Under the pieces are notes generated by a model. It searched no databases and had not been told where the DNA came from. It saw nothing but the letters and a program-made list of their open reading frames with translations. Shown here one piece after another: positions 34,850 to 48,400 of a DNA stretch of 64,000 bases. Numbering within the stretch: the first letter of the stretch is position 1; every line of letters starts with the position of its first letter. Made by a program: the position numbers and the translations under genes. Origin of the DNA: Malachius bipustulatus (Eukaryota; Arthropoda; Insecta; Coleoptera; Melyridae); contig OU342634.1 of the NCBI GenBank assembly GCA_910589415.1, positions 14,319,144 to 14,383,143 of the forward strand, read 5' to 3'.

Positions 34850-36131
34850 CTAACTGCTGGAACTTCCTGAATTTGCATTTAAAGCCCCCATTTCCTCTGC
34901 ATTGTCCTTACTTTGACCTGCTACAGTTTCAATTCCTTGATCATTTTCTTTCGATTCGAATTCGATCTTCTCATAAATGGCTGTCCTTAGAGGCATATGA
35001 GGTGAAAGTAGATTTGGATCACCAAACACCGTTAAAGGAAGATTTATCTCATTAAAGCCACACTCCTTGTTGGTAAATTCCCTCAAGACATAATCAGTTA
35101 AAAAATCATGATAATATCTCGTATCATTAACTCTGACCATCACGTTGTCCACTCTTAAGAAGAAACGAAGCAGAATAAAAAAAGATGTGGGCATCACTCT
35201 CTGAAACAGAACAATGTTTAGTTCGCAATGCTTCATAAAATATTATTAGGGAGCCATCCTACAATCTTTATTGTGCAAGAAGATATTCCGTTATCGTGTA
35301 GCTCGTCTTCGTAAAGCATCAGGTCTTGATAAAACAGAATTTTCTCTTGTTGTTTTAAGCGTTCAATGTCAATTCTGTCTTCTGTAGGAGTCACTCGATA
35401 AGGACCAGATAATGTACCACAATAATCATTGCTGAATGTCCAATCAAAAGGTTTGATTTTCTCTTCCAGATGATCACTAGACCTTCAAGAACTCGTTTTT
35501 ATTAAAAAAAAGAAGCTTCTTAAAAGCAAAATCAAATCTAGTGGATGATTTTGATTTATTGACTCACGATAAAATTATTAATTACCTTGATTCTCTCCAA
35601 ACATCCGAATGTGCAACTTTAATTGGAAATTGGCCATTACACACCTTTTTCAATGCATCTAAAGCATTAAACTGTATCGTAGCTCCACTTGGATGCACTA
35701 ATGTTAAGATATTGTTGGGAAACACCATCTCGGGAAGATGTGGTAGCTCCAAAGATCGGGTAAAACTGAAAAAGTTACAATGATAAAAAAAGTTTTTCTG
35801 CATGAGTCAATGGAGAAATGGGTTGGAGAAGAAGCATCATTATCAAAGCTGTTGCAATATCAAACTCCTCATGCAATAAACTTAGCAATATAGCAACATT
35901 AAATCCTAATTGTGTTGCTTTTTCTCTGTAAATTAATGAAAATGTGTCTTACTAGCAAAGCATACAAGGCTTCTGGTTCGGGTCAGCGCATTTTTCTTTT
36001 GTGGTACATATTGAATGGAGGATATGTGACTTGGTGTACTTGATCACCCAGTTATGGAAAACGTGTTCTTCGGAGTCCACCGGCAGCCTCTGGATGTCTA
36101 CTTCACCTTTTATGTTGTAAACGCTCGACAT
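34850..36131 (-). CDS. TIPRL: TIP41-like protein (TIPRL), PP2A regulator
   Basis: This cytosolic protein binds the catalytic subunits of PP2A-type phosphatases and modulates TOR-linked signalling. Exons in order: 35953-36131, 35586-35765, 35263-35476, 34850-35200. Each junction keeps phase (for example TGC TA | T TTT ACC), giving 307 aa against about 270 in vertebrates; the excess is a ~40-residue low-complexity C-tail ending NSGSSSS. Family landmarks: LELPHLPEMVFPNNIL, FDWTFSNDYCGTLSGPY, LYEDELHDNGISS, RVMPTSFFILLRFFLRVDNV, RVNDTRYYHDF. Intron donors include a weak GTAGGA after exon 3. An upstream in-frame ATG at 36158 exists, but the start at 36131 fits the family better. Confidence 0.94.
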
Positions 36132-36612
36132 CCTCACAATTAAACAGATGAACTTCACTTAATTTTTAGAATTCAAATGAGGCGATTCTCTTTAACCAAC
36201 CTATTCCAAAGTTTGTAACTTTGGTTGCCTTGCTAGCTTTTGGTAATATTTAGCATTTAATAGATATATAATTACAACTTATCCAGACTTCTCCGATAAT
36301 TTGAAAGAAGGTAAATGGGGCTATCGCATATTATATGATACTTTCAGATGTTACAGAGGCAAGTTCTTTATATTTTCTACCTAATTTTTTCACTTCTATG
36401 TTTATAAAAACGTATAAGCGGTTGTGTTATTATTTGGAATTGGAATTTATGAATGATTTATTTTATTTATTGTTTATTGTTTTTTACTTTTTTTTTAGAT
36501 ATTTTTACTTACGGAAAATTTTGTCGGCTTGTCATTTGTCAACAATAATATGAGTGACAGAGTGAATGATGAGTGATAGGACTGATAGGATAGTTCATTG
36601 ATAATAGCCATT

Positions 36613-36995
36613 GGGTACGTTCACCTGACGTCAACTGTTGAATAGCAGCGCAAAACGGCTGAGTGTAATAAGTTGTTTCAACATGTTGGAAATAGTCTGA
36701 ACGCATTGTTGACATCGAGAGATATGGATATGTGACATGTTTCTGGATACGATTCAAGTTCATAGAAGTAATTATTAGCATTTATTTGTCGCTGATTGTA
36801 TCAGGAGCATTCTTACTTGCAACTTTTACTTCCCACTTGGCGCATGTCCGCAACATACACGTTGACTGTGCTGAGCGTGAAATATTTACGCTCACAAAAA
36901 TACTCAACAGTTGAACAACGGTTGTAAGTGAGCGGTATGTCTGAACGCAAGCGCTACCTCAACAACTCAACGGTTGACGTCAGGTGAACGTACCC
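36613..36995. mobile_element. 383-bp MITE with 3-bp duplication (ATT)
   Basis: The ends GGGTACGTTCACCTGACGTC are perfectly inverted (36613-36632 / 36976-36995) and similarity continues to ~30 bp. ATT flanks both sides. Internal GTCTGAACGCA motifs occur near both ends in opposite orientation. The 3-bp duplication and subterminal motifs recall PIF/Harbinger. It lies about 480 bp upstream of the TIPRL start. Confidence 0.7.
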
Positions 36996-37559
36996 ATTAT
37001 TTGTCTGTCATTATAAACCTTATTCCTATTAAAACTTTCTTAAAAGCAGCTAACCGCTTTAAACGACGTAGGTGTAAAAGTAAGCAGAAAAACTACCAAC
37101 ACCAACACAGGCGCTGCGCCAGTCAAAGGAGTAAAGTTTACTCCTTTGCTGCCAGTGATGGTGGGCGGGTCCAATGGAAATGGCTCCAAACCAAATAAAC
37201 AAGCATTTGACAGTTGCAGTGCAGGTTTGCCAATTTTACTGTAAACTATAGTATAATAGTCACGTTAAACACCAATGCCTCATTAGAACATACGAACGGA
37301 AATCGTTGTAAAATTGTGTCCTTGATGACAGTAAAAGCGATATTTTTAGCTCAACGGTCACCTGAAATATTTAGTTCAATTCAATTTGATTGGATCGCAG
37401 TCAATGCCTAAAAACAACGGGCAGTGCCCTCGATAAGTCAAACTTTGGGACCACGCATGCACATGTGATGATGCGAAATTCAAACTTCAACTAAATCACG
37501 ACAACTGGCAACAATGGCAACACCAAATAACTGACGTCACCTTAAGCAGTGTCTATTTA

Positions 37560-38780
37560 AGAATCAGTTCTTTAATAACTGAACTCATAATAAACCGTCT
37601 TTACCGGTGAAGAATTCATTCTTTACATGGACATTTTTTAAGGTAGAGATTGTAAAGAATGTAAGCAATGCAACGTTTTCACTCCTGCCAACCATATACG
37701 ACCGGGTGGGCATTTAAGAATGAACAGCGGCCATATCTTGGGAAATATTGATCCTAAAGTTTCAAAATGAAAATTTCCCTGACATAAGTGATATTGCGAA
37801 ATGCAATGAAAATATTTTCAAGATGGTCGCACTTCCGGAAATACCGGAAGTTGACACCTACTTCGTTATTTTAACGGGGACACCCTGTAAAATATTATAT
37901 TTTTTAAATGTCTGAATTAAGAAATCGAATACAGGTGGTTTTCACCATTGGAATTTAGATTGAGCGGTTTATGAGTTATAAACAAGTGAAAATCGCAATT
38001 TTCCAACTTCAAAGCAGTGTAGAACTAGAACGGCTCAAATATATCTAAAAACGGCTTACATGTCCCTATCTTAACTTTTTACAAGGTATTATATTATGTA
38101 GTTTAGATTTTTCTATAGGGTGATGAAAAATCTGGTAATTTTCATCAACTCTGTATAAAAATGCAAACCACATGGTATGATACCTTGTAAAAAGTTAAGA
38201 TAGGGACATGTAAGCCGTTTTTAGATATATTGAGCCGTTCTAGTTCTACACTGCTTTGAAGTAGAAAAATTGCGATTTTCACTTGTTTATAACTCATAAA
38301 CCGCTCAATCTAAATTCCAATGGTGAAAACCACCTGTATTCGATTTCTTCAGACATTTAAAAAATATAATATTTTACAGGGTGTCCCCGTTAAAATAACG
38401 AAGTAGGTGTCAACTTCCGGTATTTCCGGAAGTGCGACCACCTTGAAAATATTTTCATTGCATTTCGCATAGTCACTTATGTCAGGAAAATTTTCATTTT
38501 GAAACTGTAGGATCAATATTTCCCAAGATATGGCCGCTGTTCATTCTTAAATGCCCACCCGGTACATATAAGCTATCGTGTGAGGTGCTGGGATTTCAAT
38601 TTCCATCATAAACACTATATAAGCACAATTATTATTCAACAAAACAAAACCAAAACAACATATTTAACATAACCATATTTTCTATTATTTACATTTTTTA
38701 CGTCTTTACATTCTTTACGTTTTATTTACGTCAAACGTAGAGAATTAATTCTTTACACGCGTCTCATCAGTGGGCGCGCC
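37560..38780. repeat. Dispersed repeat family X, copy 2, split by a palindromic element
   Basis: The left part (to ~37698) and the right part (from ~38569) carry the TTCTTTACATGG / AGAATTAATTCTTTACAC and AAAGAATGTAAGCAATGCAA motifs also seen at 22395-22548. There CTGCCAACTATCG is continuous; here it is divided into CTGCCAACC... and ...GCTATCG by the element at 37699-38566. Confidence 0.5.
37699..38566. mobile_element. Palindromic element P1, 868 bp
   Basis: The arms of ~400 bp are nearly perfect complements. Pairs include ACCGGGTGGGCATTTAAGAA, CTTCCGGAAATACCGGAAGT / ACTTCCGGTATTTCCGGAAG, GGGGACACCCTGTAAAATAT and GGCTTACATGTCCCTATCTT. TA flanks both ends. Only the central ~40-100 bp is unpaired. 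No ORF. This is one of four similar-size elements in the window. Confidence 0.85.
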
Positions 38781-38789
38781 ATATCATGG

Positions 38790-41700
38790 TTCCTAGATTG
38801 AAATCAGAAAGTGTCGTGTGACAGTTGTCAACGAACAGAATCACAACCAAAACTTTACATAATAATATAATTCTACTGTCAAATAAATTATATTTTAATT
38901 TGTTTCACTCTTCCATTCCATTGATTAGTGCCAGCTGCCTTGCCAGCCTATTGCGTTGTTCACTCGTTATATTAGATTTTACCCTTTAAGAAAGTGCGTA
39001 GCGCACTCAAGAAATGGGAAAACATTTCACAACGTTTTTTTTTCACATTTCAGACATCTTTCCTTCACCAAAACTCAGTAAAACATGATTCGACTGAGGT
39101 TTTTTATTAGCAAGGTTATGTCGCTTCTAAAAGTGCCTCCAATTCCTATAATCGTTTATTGCAACATGAATAAAGTCCTCGGTTAGGGTGTAACTGTTGT
39201 GAATGTGAAATTAAATAGGGGCTAAAAAGAAGTTCTTTTTCCTCGATTTGTTGTCAATGTGGCAGCACCGCAGGACGTTAAAATTGGACATATACTGCGC
39301 AACTCAAATATGGCGGCATTTCTTGTGTTTTAAAATTTAAAAATGTATCCTTTTTTTGTTATGGTTTTTTTTTTTAACTTGCGGGTTTAGCATTTAGCAT
39401 TTTTGATTGGTTATGGACCGCGCCGTGTGAGCGACAACATCTACATTATTAGACGAGTCGGAACATTTTTACTCTGCATTTCAACATTTTTCCTATGAGC
39501 TATGTAGTAGCTGTAGAATAGGCTCAAAAATAATCAGTCTGGTTGAAATCTCACTATGTATTTTTTTGAAAATATTTACTAGGATATATGGAGCAGAAGT
39601 GTTTTCTTTTTGCTAAAGTAAGGTGTATGTATACGTAAGCATGGATCTTTGGCCTTGGTGAACATTTGCAAAGTGTTCAACCTGTTAACAATAATAGTGA
39701 CATTTGATGACAACTTGCTACAGACTCAGTAGTTGTGGAATTCTATACTTCAGTTCCAAATGGGAAGATACCTTATCAGATTTGAATTAAAATTTCATCT
39801 TTATACTGGGTGCTTCAAAGAGTCGTATTTAAATGCGTTTGAAACTCACTTAATTTTATAGTTTATAATCTGAAGAAAATCTGTCTTCTTATTTGCTTCG
39901 CGCTTATCTCTACGATTTGCTTGCTCGAAATCGACCTTTAATTAAAAATATGAGAAGTGTGATTACAATGATATCACATGATCACAATGAAACATTACAA
40001 CCGTGTTCAGAAGATTACGTTTACTCTCCACAGCTCTCGCTGGTCAAACTGATAGGGATAGGTATCTTCCGCCAAAACCGTAGTACCTATAGATAAGCAA
40101 TGTCACCTTTTGTCATCATCTAGTATAAATGGCCGGTAGGTACCAAAAATTGGTAATAAAACTAATGTTTAAAAATGTATAGTTACTATTTATTCAAATT
40201 AGTTTTTTCAATGAAATTGTGAGATTACATAAAAAATAATTGGACAACAATAATTATTGTTAATGCATCAGTTCTGTAAGATTTTTAATGTAATATCACA
40301 AGAATAAAAAATAAATAGTTGAACAATTTTTTGAACTCTTCTGCTACAGTACTGCTTTAATTATTGTTGTGAAACATTCATCAAACCAACAACCACTTCT
40401 AGTTTCTAAAAAAAATGCACATCATTTTTTTTCGTACTTCTTTAAAGCTATATTATTGAGCGATGCGGTGGAGCGGCTTGATTGTATAAATTAATAAATA
40501 AAATTTAAAGCCCTTACTTTCAGAACTGAGATATTCACAAGGACCATTAATTTTTACATGGTTTTTAACAGTTTGAAACAAGCTACCAGATACAAGGAAT
40601 TGGCAGTTAGGATTCATAAGTTTCTTAATCTATTTTTTATTTTCATCCATACCAAATTCCTGCCTCCAATCCTAATTCCTAAAAGGATTATTATTGTAGG
40701 TAGAAGACCACTATAAAAAAATTTACAATAAATAAATTCTTAATAAAGCTTAATATAATAATTCAGGTAAGTATCTCAAAAAAGAGACTAATTTCTTAAA
40801 CATTTTTCTGACACTACACTCTACAGCACCACCAAAAAATATACTTTAAAGAGAAAATTCACTGGTTATAATTTAAAAAATACTTTCATCTATAGCGCTT
40901 GTACTTTACAATAATAATAAACAAGCAAAAACTTTAAAATTTGTACATTAATAATAATAAATGTGAATTTTGTTTGTGTAATAAATAGATCTAGGTAGGT
41001 AGGTAGGTACCTACTTCTAGAAGTGTTTGGAATTTGACTCAGCCTGAACAATTGCAAATCATAATTTCATGTTACATTGGTAATTGATTAATCGATTAAA
41101 ATATGTTCTATTGTTGTTTTAGAAATCCAAATAAATAATTATTTATTCTATTATAAAAAGGATCCGTTCGTTATCATTTTCAACTCTTCAACATGTGTAC
41201 ATAACGAGTATACTTCGGGTCGTATTGCCAATCAAATAACATGTGAATAATTTATGTACATAATATGTATGTATGCAACATATTATATGCAAATAATATA
41301 CAATAATACAAAACTCTATAAGTATATTGTACAGATTTCTTTCGACTTACTATTTATCAACAACTAGAGCTAAATTTTTACAACATGTACAAATTGAGAC
41401 TTCCGGCGTCCATCTTGTCATTTTCATAGCAATAAGAAGATTCCTTAATAAAATAGACATCCAATCCTTAGAGAAGTACATGAATTATAAAATACTGTAC
41501 ACCTATAAAACAGTCAATTTTATAAACAAAATTACACACCAGAAAGTCCACCAATGAAAAGATATACATACATCTACTTTGTGAACTAATAATAAATTAC
41601 ATCAAACTAAATAATAAAAATATATTCATTTACTTCACGTATTTCGTATAATCTACACGGGGGGCGGGGGTTTGTAAAAATAGAAGGGAAGTGATACAAA

Positions 41701-41790
41701 TTAATCACTCTGAATATCGGTCGAATCATAGTCTCAATAAAATTCTCGAATTTCTCTCAACCAACTTTTGAAATTCTGTAAAAATAATCT
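38790..41790. other. Intergenic, no gene supported
   Basis: About 3 kb of AT-rich sequence. ORFs at 39893-40096 and 41327-41557 have no recognisable domain. A short TAGGTAGG repeat is at about 40994-41012. The 3' UTR of SPT20 could reach part of 41-45 kb, but no boundary is visible. Confidence 0.4.
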
Positions 41791-41796
41791 GATAAA

Positions 41797-42230
41797 TTTT
41801 TGTCCTTCGCAAGTGCAGTCAAGTGACCCAAAAATTAGATTTTGCAAAATATCTCGGAAACAATTGCAAATTTTTCTCTTTCCATGATACCGATACTAAT
41901 TTGAAGGTAAAATAATAGCAAAGAGACTGGAAAGAAAACTGGAAAATATTAACAATCACCATTTAAGCCCTCAAAAAGATGATTTTGGTCACTTTAAAAA
42001 GGGAATTCAACACAGGTATCTGAAAAATGAGACGATTTTTTGGCTCTCATTTCTGACAAAACTATGCTGGATAGATAATGGGACCTTTTGTTTGGTTTTA
42101 TGATCCCCTTTCAAATATCGCAGACAGTATCTCGAAATTCGTAACGGTTTTTGGAGATATTTCATAAAAACCCATTTCTTAATTTTTGGACCATTTGGCC
42201 GAACTTGCGAAGAACAAAAACCCTATTTTT
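41797..42230. mobile_element. Degenerate foldback element
   Basis: The left sequence (GTCCTTCGCAAGTGCAGTCA, CCAAAAATTAGA, AAAATATCTCGGAAAC) is matched from the right by GTTCTTCGCAAGTTCGGCCA, CCAAAAATTAAG, GAAATATCTCCAAAAAC. Arms of ~75 bp show roughly 70 percent identity by eye. No ORF and no clear target duplication. Confidence 0.45.
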
Positions 42231-42453
42231 GGGAAGAGCATCCTCAAAATCAAACCTCCACTATTTAGGGAATAGTTTCTAGAATGTGATGGATTGGAGT
42301 CGCTAGACGTTTTGACGATATGATTGTGGTAGCTGTGAAAGAAGTATAAATGGTAAAAGAAATACTAAAGAAGAAGAAGAAATTGAAGAAGTGTAAACTA
42401 ACCTCAACCAAACAGGAATTAGGTTTGAGTTGTTTATTGTAAATGTGAAGGAA

Positions 42454-42638
42454 ATGGAAAATTCAGCAATCTTTGGAGAGGTTCGGTACGTGAAGAAAAA
42501 TGGAAAAGAAAGCCCGCTTTTTCATTTATCCCACGGAAAATATACAATCAACTCGGCAATGGATGCCAATATTCGTGTTTAAAGGGACAAGACGAGAGCA
42601 TTGAAAACATCCACTGCAGCTTGAGCATCAATAAACAT
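42454..42638 (+). pseudogene. FHA-domain-like exon remnant (frameshifted)
   Basis: From ATG 42454 the frame reads MENSAIFGEVRYVKKNGKES, PLFHLSHGKYTINSA and MDANIRV, then hits TAA. Shifting frame at 42579-42582 gives KGQDESIENIHCSLSINKH up to a donor-like GTACGT at 42639. The pattern (hydrophobic strand, N-G-K, Y-T-I-N-S, D-A-N-I-R-V, I-x-x-I-H-C) resembles the N-terminal FHA domain of Ki-67-like chromatin proteins. Downstream, around 42675-42750, KNGLVKSPKQENHFQDTPKN could be a second exon piece. The frameshift and lack of a full gene suggest a decayed copy, but an assembly error in a real gene is possible. Confidence 0.35.
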
Positions 42639-42759
42639 GTACGTTTTCTTTTAAATAATTACAAAGAAAAATGGCTTAGTCAAATCGCCAAAGCAAGAGA
42701 ATCACTTTCAAGACACCCCGAAAAATATAGAAGCAATAGATAAGTGCTTTTATTTAATT

Positions 42760-45421
42760 TATTTTCAAAAGATGGTAGTGAATCAATTCTTACCAGTTAA
42801 TTTAAATATAAAAATTGATGCTACAATCCGACACGATATTCAAAGAATAAAGAATTAAGAAATATCTATCACAAATGCTTTTGGTGATGTAAGTTAATTA
42901 ATTAATAGTAAATATAATTCAATAAAATAATTTAAAATTATCTAATATGTACAAGTAAATGAAGTAGAAACCAACTACACGAGGAAGGTACTAAAAAATA
43001 TATGAAGTATTTAAAAAAAAAACTGCATTAATAAAGCACATAAAATTACGATATTACTTGCCAGGATATACTTCAAAAGTAGTGTTTGTTCTAACAGAAA
43101 AAAGAATAATAGGCCTGAAGTGACTATGAGATGTTAGGAAAACAAAATATCCCTTGACTTGTTGTAAGAAAGATTTGTGATTTTTATTTTAGCTACCTAC
43201 TTCTACCAGAACACGTTACCTTAATCAAGGAGTGTTTTCCTAACACTTCACATGAGCCAAAAAATATCAATTTTGCTTGCTTTAAATTTTTTTTTTTGGC
43301 ACCGTTTTTCTCAATCATTGATAGGAACAACACTGTGCAACATAATGCAGTTTTGAGATCACGTGTGTCTCTAATACATGAACTGCTTACAACAACACTC
43401 ACATTTCGCACAAAAGTCAAGTCTAAATCTAAACCATAACGTTATAATAGTAACCTTTTGGCAGTGATTGCAAAATTATTATTTTTGTTAATAAGTAATA
43501 AATTTATTATATTCAATCACTGAATAACTTTACGAATGAGGAAAGGATAAATTTCAAAATTTTTGATATAAGTACGTACCAGTTCGGGTTAGTCGACTTG
43601 ATTAATTTTATTTACACAATCTACCTACACTTATGTACATATTTACATGAATTCCGTTCGTTTATTCAGTCTCAAGAGAATCAAGTGAAGATAATAAACG
43701 ACAAACTAAACAATAAGAAGTAGACAGACTTTTGTGCATTTCAAATTAGTTTCAGCTAATTAAATCATTAAATCGTTCTTCCATTTAACATTATTCACAC
43801 TAGAACTAGCGGGCAGTTATAATATTAAAAAAGATGCCATGAAAATACACCAACAATAATTATTTAAAAAAAGAAAAGACTAATAACAATTAGAGATCCT
43901 GCTAAAGGATCCACTTTTTTTGTTTTGTTTTACCTAAGTTTCCTAAAAATGAAAAATATGTCATCTTTGCTAGATGTCTTATCACTATCATCACTTATCA
44001 CTCAGCTAGATGTCCTATCATCGAAGGCATCATCAACACACCTACTCAGGAGCGGATTGACCCACTGATACATTAGGAAAAATTCTGGTGGACCGAGTGC
44101 CTTTATATCACGATGTAGAACGTAGGGGCTGGATTAACCCAAAGATCAATGTGAAAGGTGTCTCAAAGAACAGACAACTGAAGAAAAGACACAAAGAGAC
44201 GTGCTTCTATTTCAGATCTTTTGTCTCCTTGTGAGAAATTTCATATTTTTCAATTTCAGAGCAACTACACCTAACAATAATAAATAGTGCCGACATCACA
44301 AACATTAAAACAGATTAATTTGATTTAGTAAAAAGACTAATACAATCAATTAAGCTACGTAGCTAACCACACGATTTAATTTTTAATTACTTAAATTGAC
44401 TAATGTTAAACTAAATTCGATCAACAAATAAAGAAACAATTAATTTTATCAATAATTTCCACTTTGAGAGTACCAGACCTCAGAATTATTATTATTCATC
44501 AACCGTGTTAGACTAGAAGGAAATAAATAGCAGGATAATTACAACAGGTTTAAACATATTTAAAAAAAAAGTCCAGTAAAATAGATCTGATTATAACATC
44601 CAGAAAACCTAATATGAGCCTCTCCTATTCTTATAAAAAAGACAAAAAATCAAGGGCATGTAAAAACCTGTGTAGGACATGTAAAAAGTTAACAGAACTA
44701 AACATAAAAAGACAAAATGTGAGACAAATAGAACTGGCCCAAGCAAAAATCGACAATAATAATTGGTAAAAAAATTGCAGTTAAATTGATAGTAGTTACA
44801 GAAATTTTCTATAAAATCAAATTTTATATAACAAATTGAATATAAAATCCCAATACATGCAAGTAATTAGGCTGCAAAAGACAGATGACAGTTTGGAGTG
44901 AAAACAGAACTGAAAAATGAAGGGATTTAATATCTTTTTATCTCTTTACTTCCTCTTTCTATTTGTATATGTATCATTCAATCTGGTCTAAACTCTACAA
45001 AACTCTAAAAAAGTAACTCTAGAAAATCTTTATGTGCGAGTTGCCCTTAGAGGTGCCAAAAACTGACTACAAAACTGACCAATCCTCATCAAGAATCAAT
45101 CAATCAAATTTTATTTAAAAAAACTGAATCAGAGAGGTCAAAACCACTTTACTATTTAACTCTTTATGTCTGCTCAGTTAAAATTCTATAATTTAAACCG
45201 CTAATAATTTAAAAAATTAACTTTTACACCTACTGAAACTTTAGGACGAATAATATCAATAAAAAGTCACATTCGCCATTTGAAAGAGATAGGTGCACTT
45301 AAAAAAACAATCGATTGGTGCAGTTTCAGGGCATCCTTCATAACAATATGACATTCGTTAAAGAAGAAACGAATAAGCAAAAGACTAGCTAAGGCGACTT
45401 AACAGAGCGTCTGACTAAACG
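42760..45421. other. No gene supported; may include SPT20 3' UTR
   Basis: AT-rich DNA with scattered short ORFs. One at 43193-43420 (-) has no recognisable family. A small TAGATGTC(T/C)TATCA duplication occurs at 43971 and 44006. The part adjoining 45421 is the expected 3' UTR of SPT20, and its extent cannot be read from sequence. Confidence 0.35.
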
Positions 45422-48400
45422 TTACTGCGGCTCCGAGTTGTTCGACTGTCTTCTGGCTCTTGCACTGACGATATTCTGCTGATTCAAGCACATTTGCTGG
45501 TATTGTTGCAGCTGGCTTGACAAAGCTGACGTTGCTGCATCTGATTGTAATAATTCAAACACGATTTATGCAAAACTTTATCACAGAAAAAAAAATTTGA
45601 TAAAACAACTAAACTTCAACGATTGTCTAGAAAAAATCAATAAAAAAAAATAATAATATTAAAATCGAGCATGCATGACTTTGACTGACTCATTATTTCT
45701 TGTCAACTGACATGAACATGAAACCAATATTTGAATTGAGCAAGGATCATTTAGTGTCAAAATTAAAGTGTGCATCTGTCAACTGACTTGCGTTGGGCGT
45801 GGCCATCTTGATTGTGATGGGTGTTCTTTGGATGGTTCTTGAGGAAATGTTCTGTTGCAGGGTTTGCTGTTGCAGGCGGGGCCTCTGGATCGGGGTCGTT
45901 AGAAGCTGGAACGGGGTGCCGCCCTGCGATAAAGTCACTGATCCTTGCGTCGGTGAGTTTCTTATACCCTGAGGCGTTAACGTTTTCATACCTCCCGTCG
46001 TAACTAATTGAGCTAAAATAATCGCATTGTTATATTCAAAAATTATAATCCGGCCGGTCGCCAAAGTATGCAACCAGTAGTACCGATAGAATTTTTTTTT
46101 TTTTTGTAAAATCTCGGCTCGTTTACAAACAATTATTGTCTTTCAATTTGATTTTCTTTTTCTGTTTCACTTTTAATATAATTCAGGTTTAAATGATGAA
46201 AAATTCTGGTTAACTGAATATAAAAAGTTTCTCTGAAATGAAGCCATATTTATACAGGTCTAGGTATGTCCGTATTTAATTTTTTTAAATTAATTAAATA
46301 GTTATGAAAGGATATTTTTTATTTAGAGAGACTTGTCAAAACTTTGTCAAGTTGGTAGCTTGTGCAATCTTAAAACAGTCATTTTGACATTTTCAAATGG
46401 TCACATTTTTTCTTCACCTTGACAAATGATGTCGGAGGGGAGCAGATGAACATCGACATTGTCATCATTCGATAGAGGTAAATATACACTTTGAAAGAAG
46501 GTGACGAAACCATCGACTATTGCCTGTGGGCTATCATACACACCACCAACATCATTAGATATGACTCCCGGTATACGAGATGTTTTTTTTCTTTCCCTGC
46601 ACGAAAGACCATAGCTGCCTCAGGTCAGAGGTGATTTCTTGTTGAATTCGAATCAAGTAATCACTATAAGAAGTCTTGATCAACCTCTTGACTGACTAAA
46701 GCCCTCAGTCGTCGATTGTTACGAAATTTATTCTTTAGCTTGATATGGATAACGTCATTGTCAAACCAGGCAGGATATCTATTTTTATATTTTCTGTGAA
46801 AAGGTACATTGAGATCTATGGATGAGAAAAGTCTGACACAGGCCATCTATGTCGCCACAAGAATGGAGGTCGGACCAGTCGGTGGTACGATTGGAATCAT
46901 ACAAAATTGGAAAATCAGCTCTACGGAAATTATACACTTCACCATTTGATGCAGATGAGAAAGCTCGCTGCCTAAGTGAACGATTATATGTGCGTCCTCC
47001 CTGATAATTCGAGAGTGAACATGCAGGACATCACATTCGATACTAGAGAGCACTAGGTCTACCACCGTATTATTGACAGTGATAAGCCCAGAAAATCACA
47101 GAATTGATGAACCATCAGACGCCTACTGTCAGTTGGGTCATCAGAGTTACATTGTGGTATGTTGAAGTCACCAACCAACAGTACACTTTCGCAATTAACA
47201 CTAACGAACACCTCCAGACGATCCATGAACTCAGCAAGAGCACACAACGACGTGCCAGGAGGGATGTACACACAGAAGAAATGACATATTGGTGGAGAGG
47301 TTCACTTAAATCCAACAATCTCGATCTGGTGTTCCATGCTCGCATACCAGACCTGGTATCAGACGGAGACCGTCCTCACAATCAGTGAACAGAAACAACA
47401 ATTTCCTCTTCTTAAGATCCATGCATCGAACCTCAGAGGCACTAAGATCAGCACACGATTCACAGTAACCATGTCTACAGCTCTCACACATAAATAGTCT
47501 GCATTTGGAGTCACATTTGAAGCAGGTATAGTGGACCCAGAGATATAACGAAACGATTTTTGGTTTATTATGATTATTTTATTGAGGATTTTACAGACTT
47601 GCTGTCAACCTAAGCAAATAAAGCAAGCCGAAAGGTAGAGTAGCAGATTAGTTCCGCTCAAGTGAAAAGGGACCGTACTTAGGTTGTTTATACTACACGC
47701 ACATACAATATTTCAGGTTTATAGTTGGATAGGCATCTAGGTGACATTGAAGTTTTCAAATGGCCTGATGTTTTATTTTTTCTTATTTTAATTAAAAATT
47801 AGAGAAGTTTAAAGTAAGATTATCATTTTGTTAACAATTAGATATAGATTTTGTGTGAGCAAATGAAAACAAAATTTCTTATTATACTTAGTAAAAAAAA
47901 CTATGTCTGAGATAGAATCTGTAAAAATAAAACTCTAAAATGGAAAATCTCAAGACCATAAAAAAAATTTTTATCAAAATTACACTTTAAAATAAGAGTC
48001 TAATTACTACCTACCTAAAACTATATAATATTACTGTACAAAAATATAGAACCTCGTAAAAAAATTATATTGTTTTACGCAGTAATTTTCACCTAAAATA
48101 TTTTTAGTATAATAATAAGTAATACCTATTACCTAATAAAAATATATTGGATAATTTTTGAATTGAACCGTCGTTTTTGTAATTTTTAATTTATTGGTTG
48201 GGTTTTTGGATCTTGGTATACCGCTAAAAGAGTGAAGCATGGGCGGACTTAGAGTAAAAAGTAATTTTCACAGTAATTTTCACTCTAATTTTTTCTGGCA
48301 TAAAAAAGAAAAGTAGTTTTTGGAAATGCACGTGTTACAAACAAGTTATATGGGGTATCAACGTTCAAGTGTCACCGTGGGGAAGTACCATTATTTTTTT

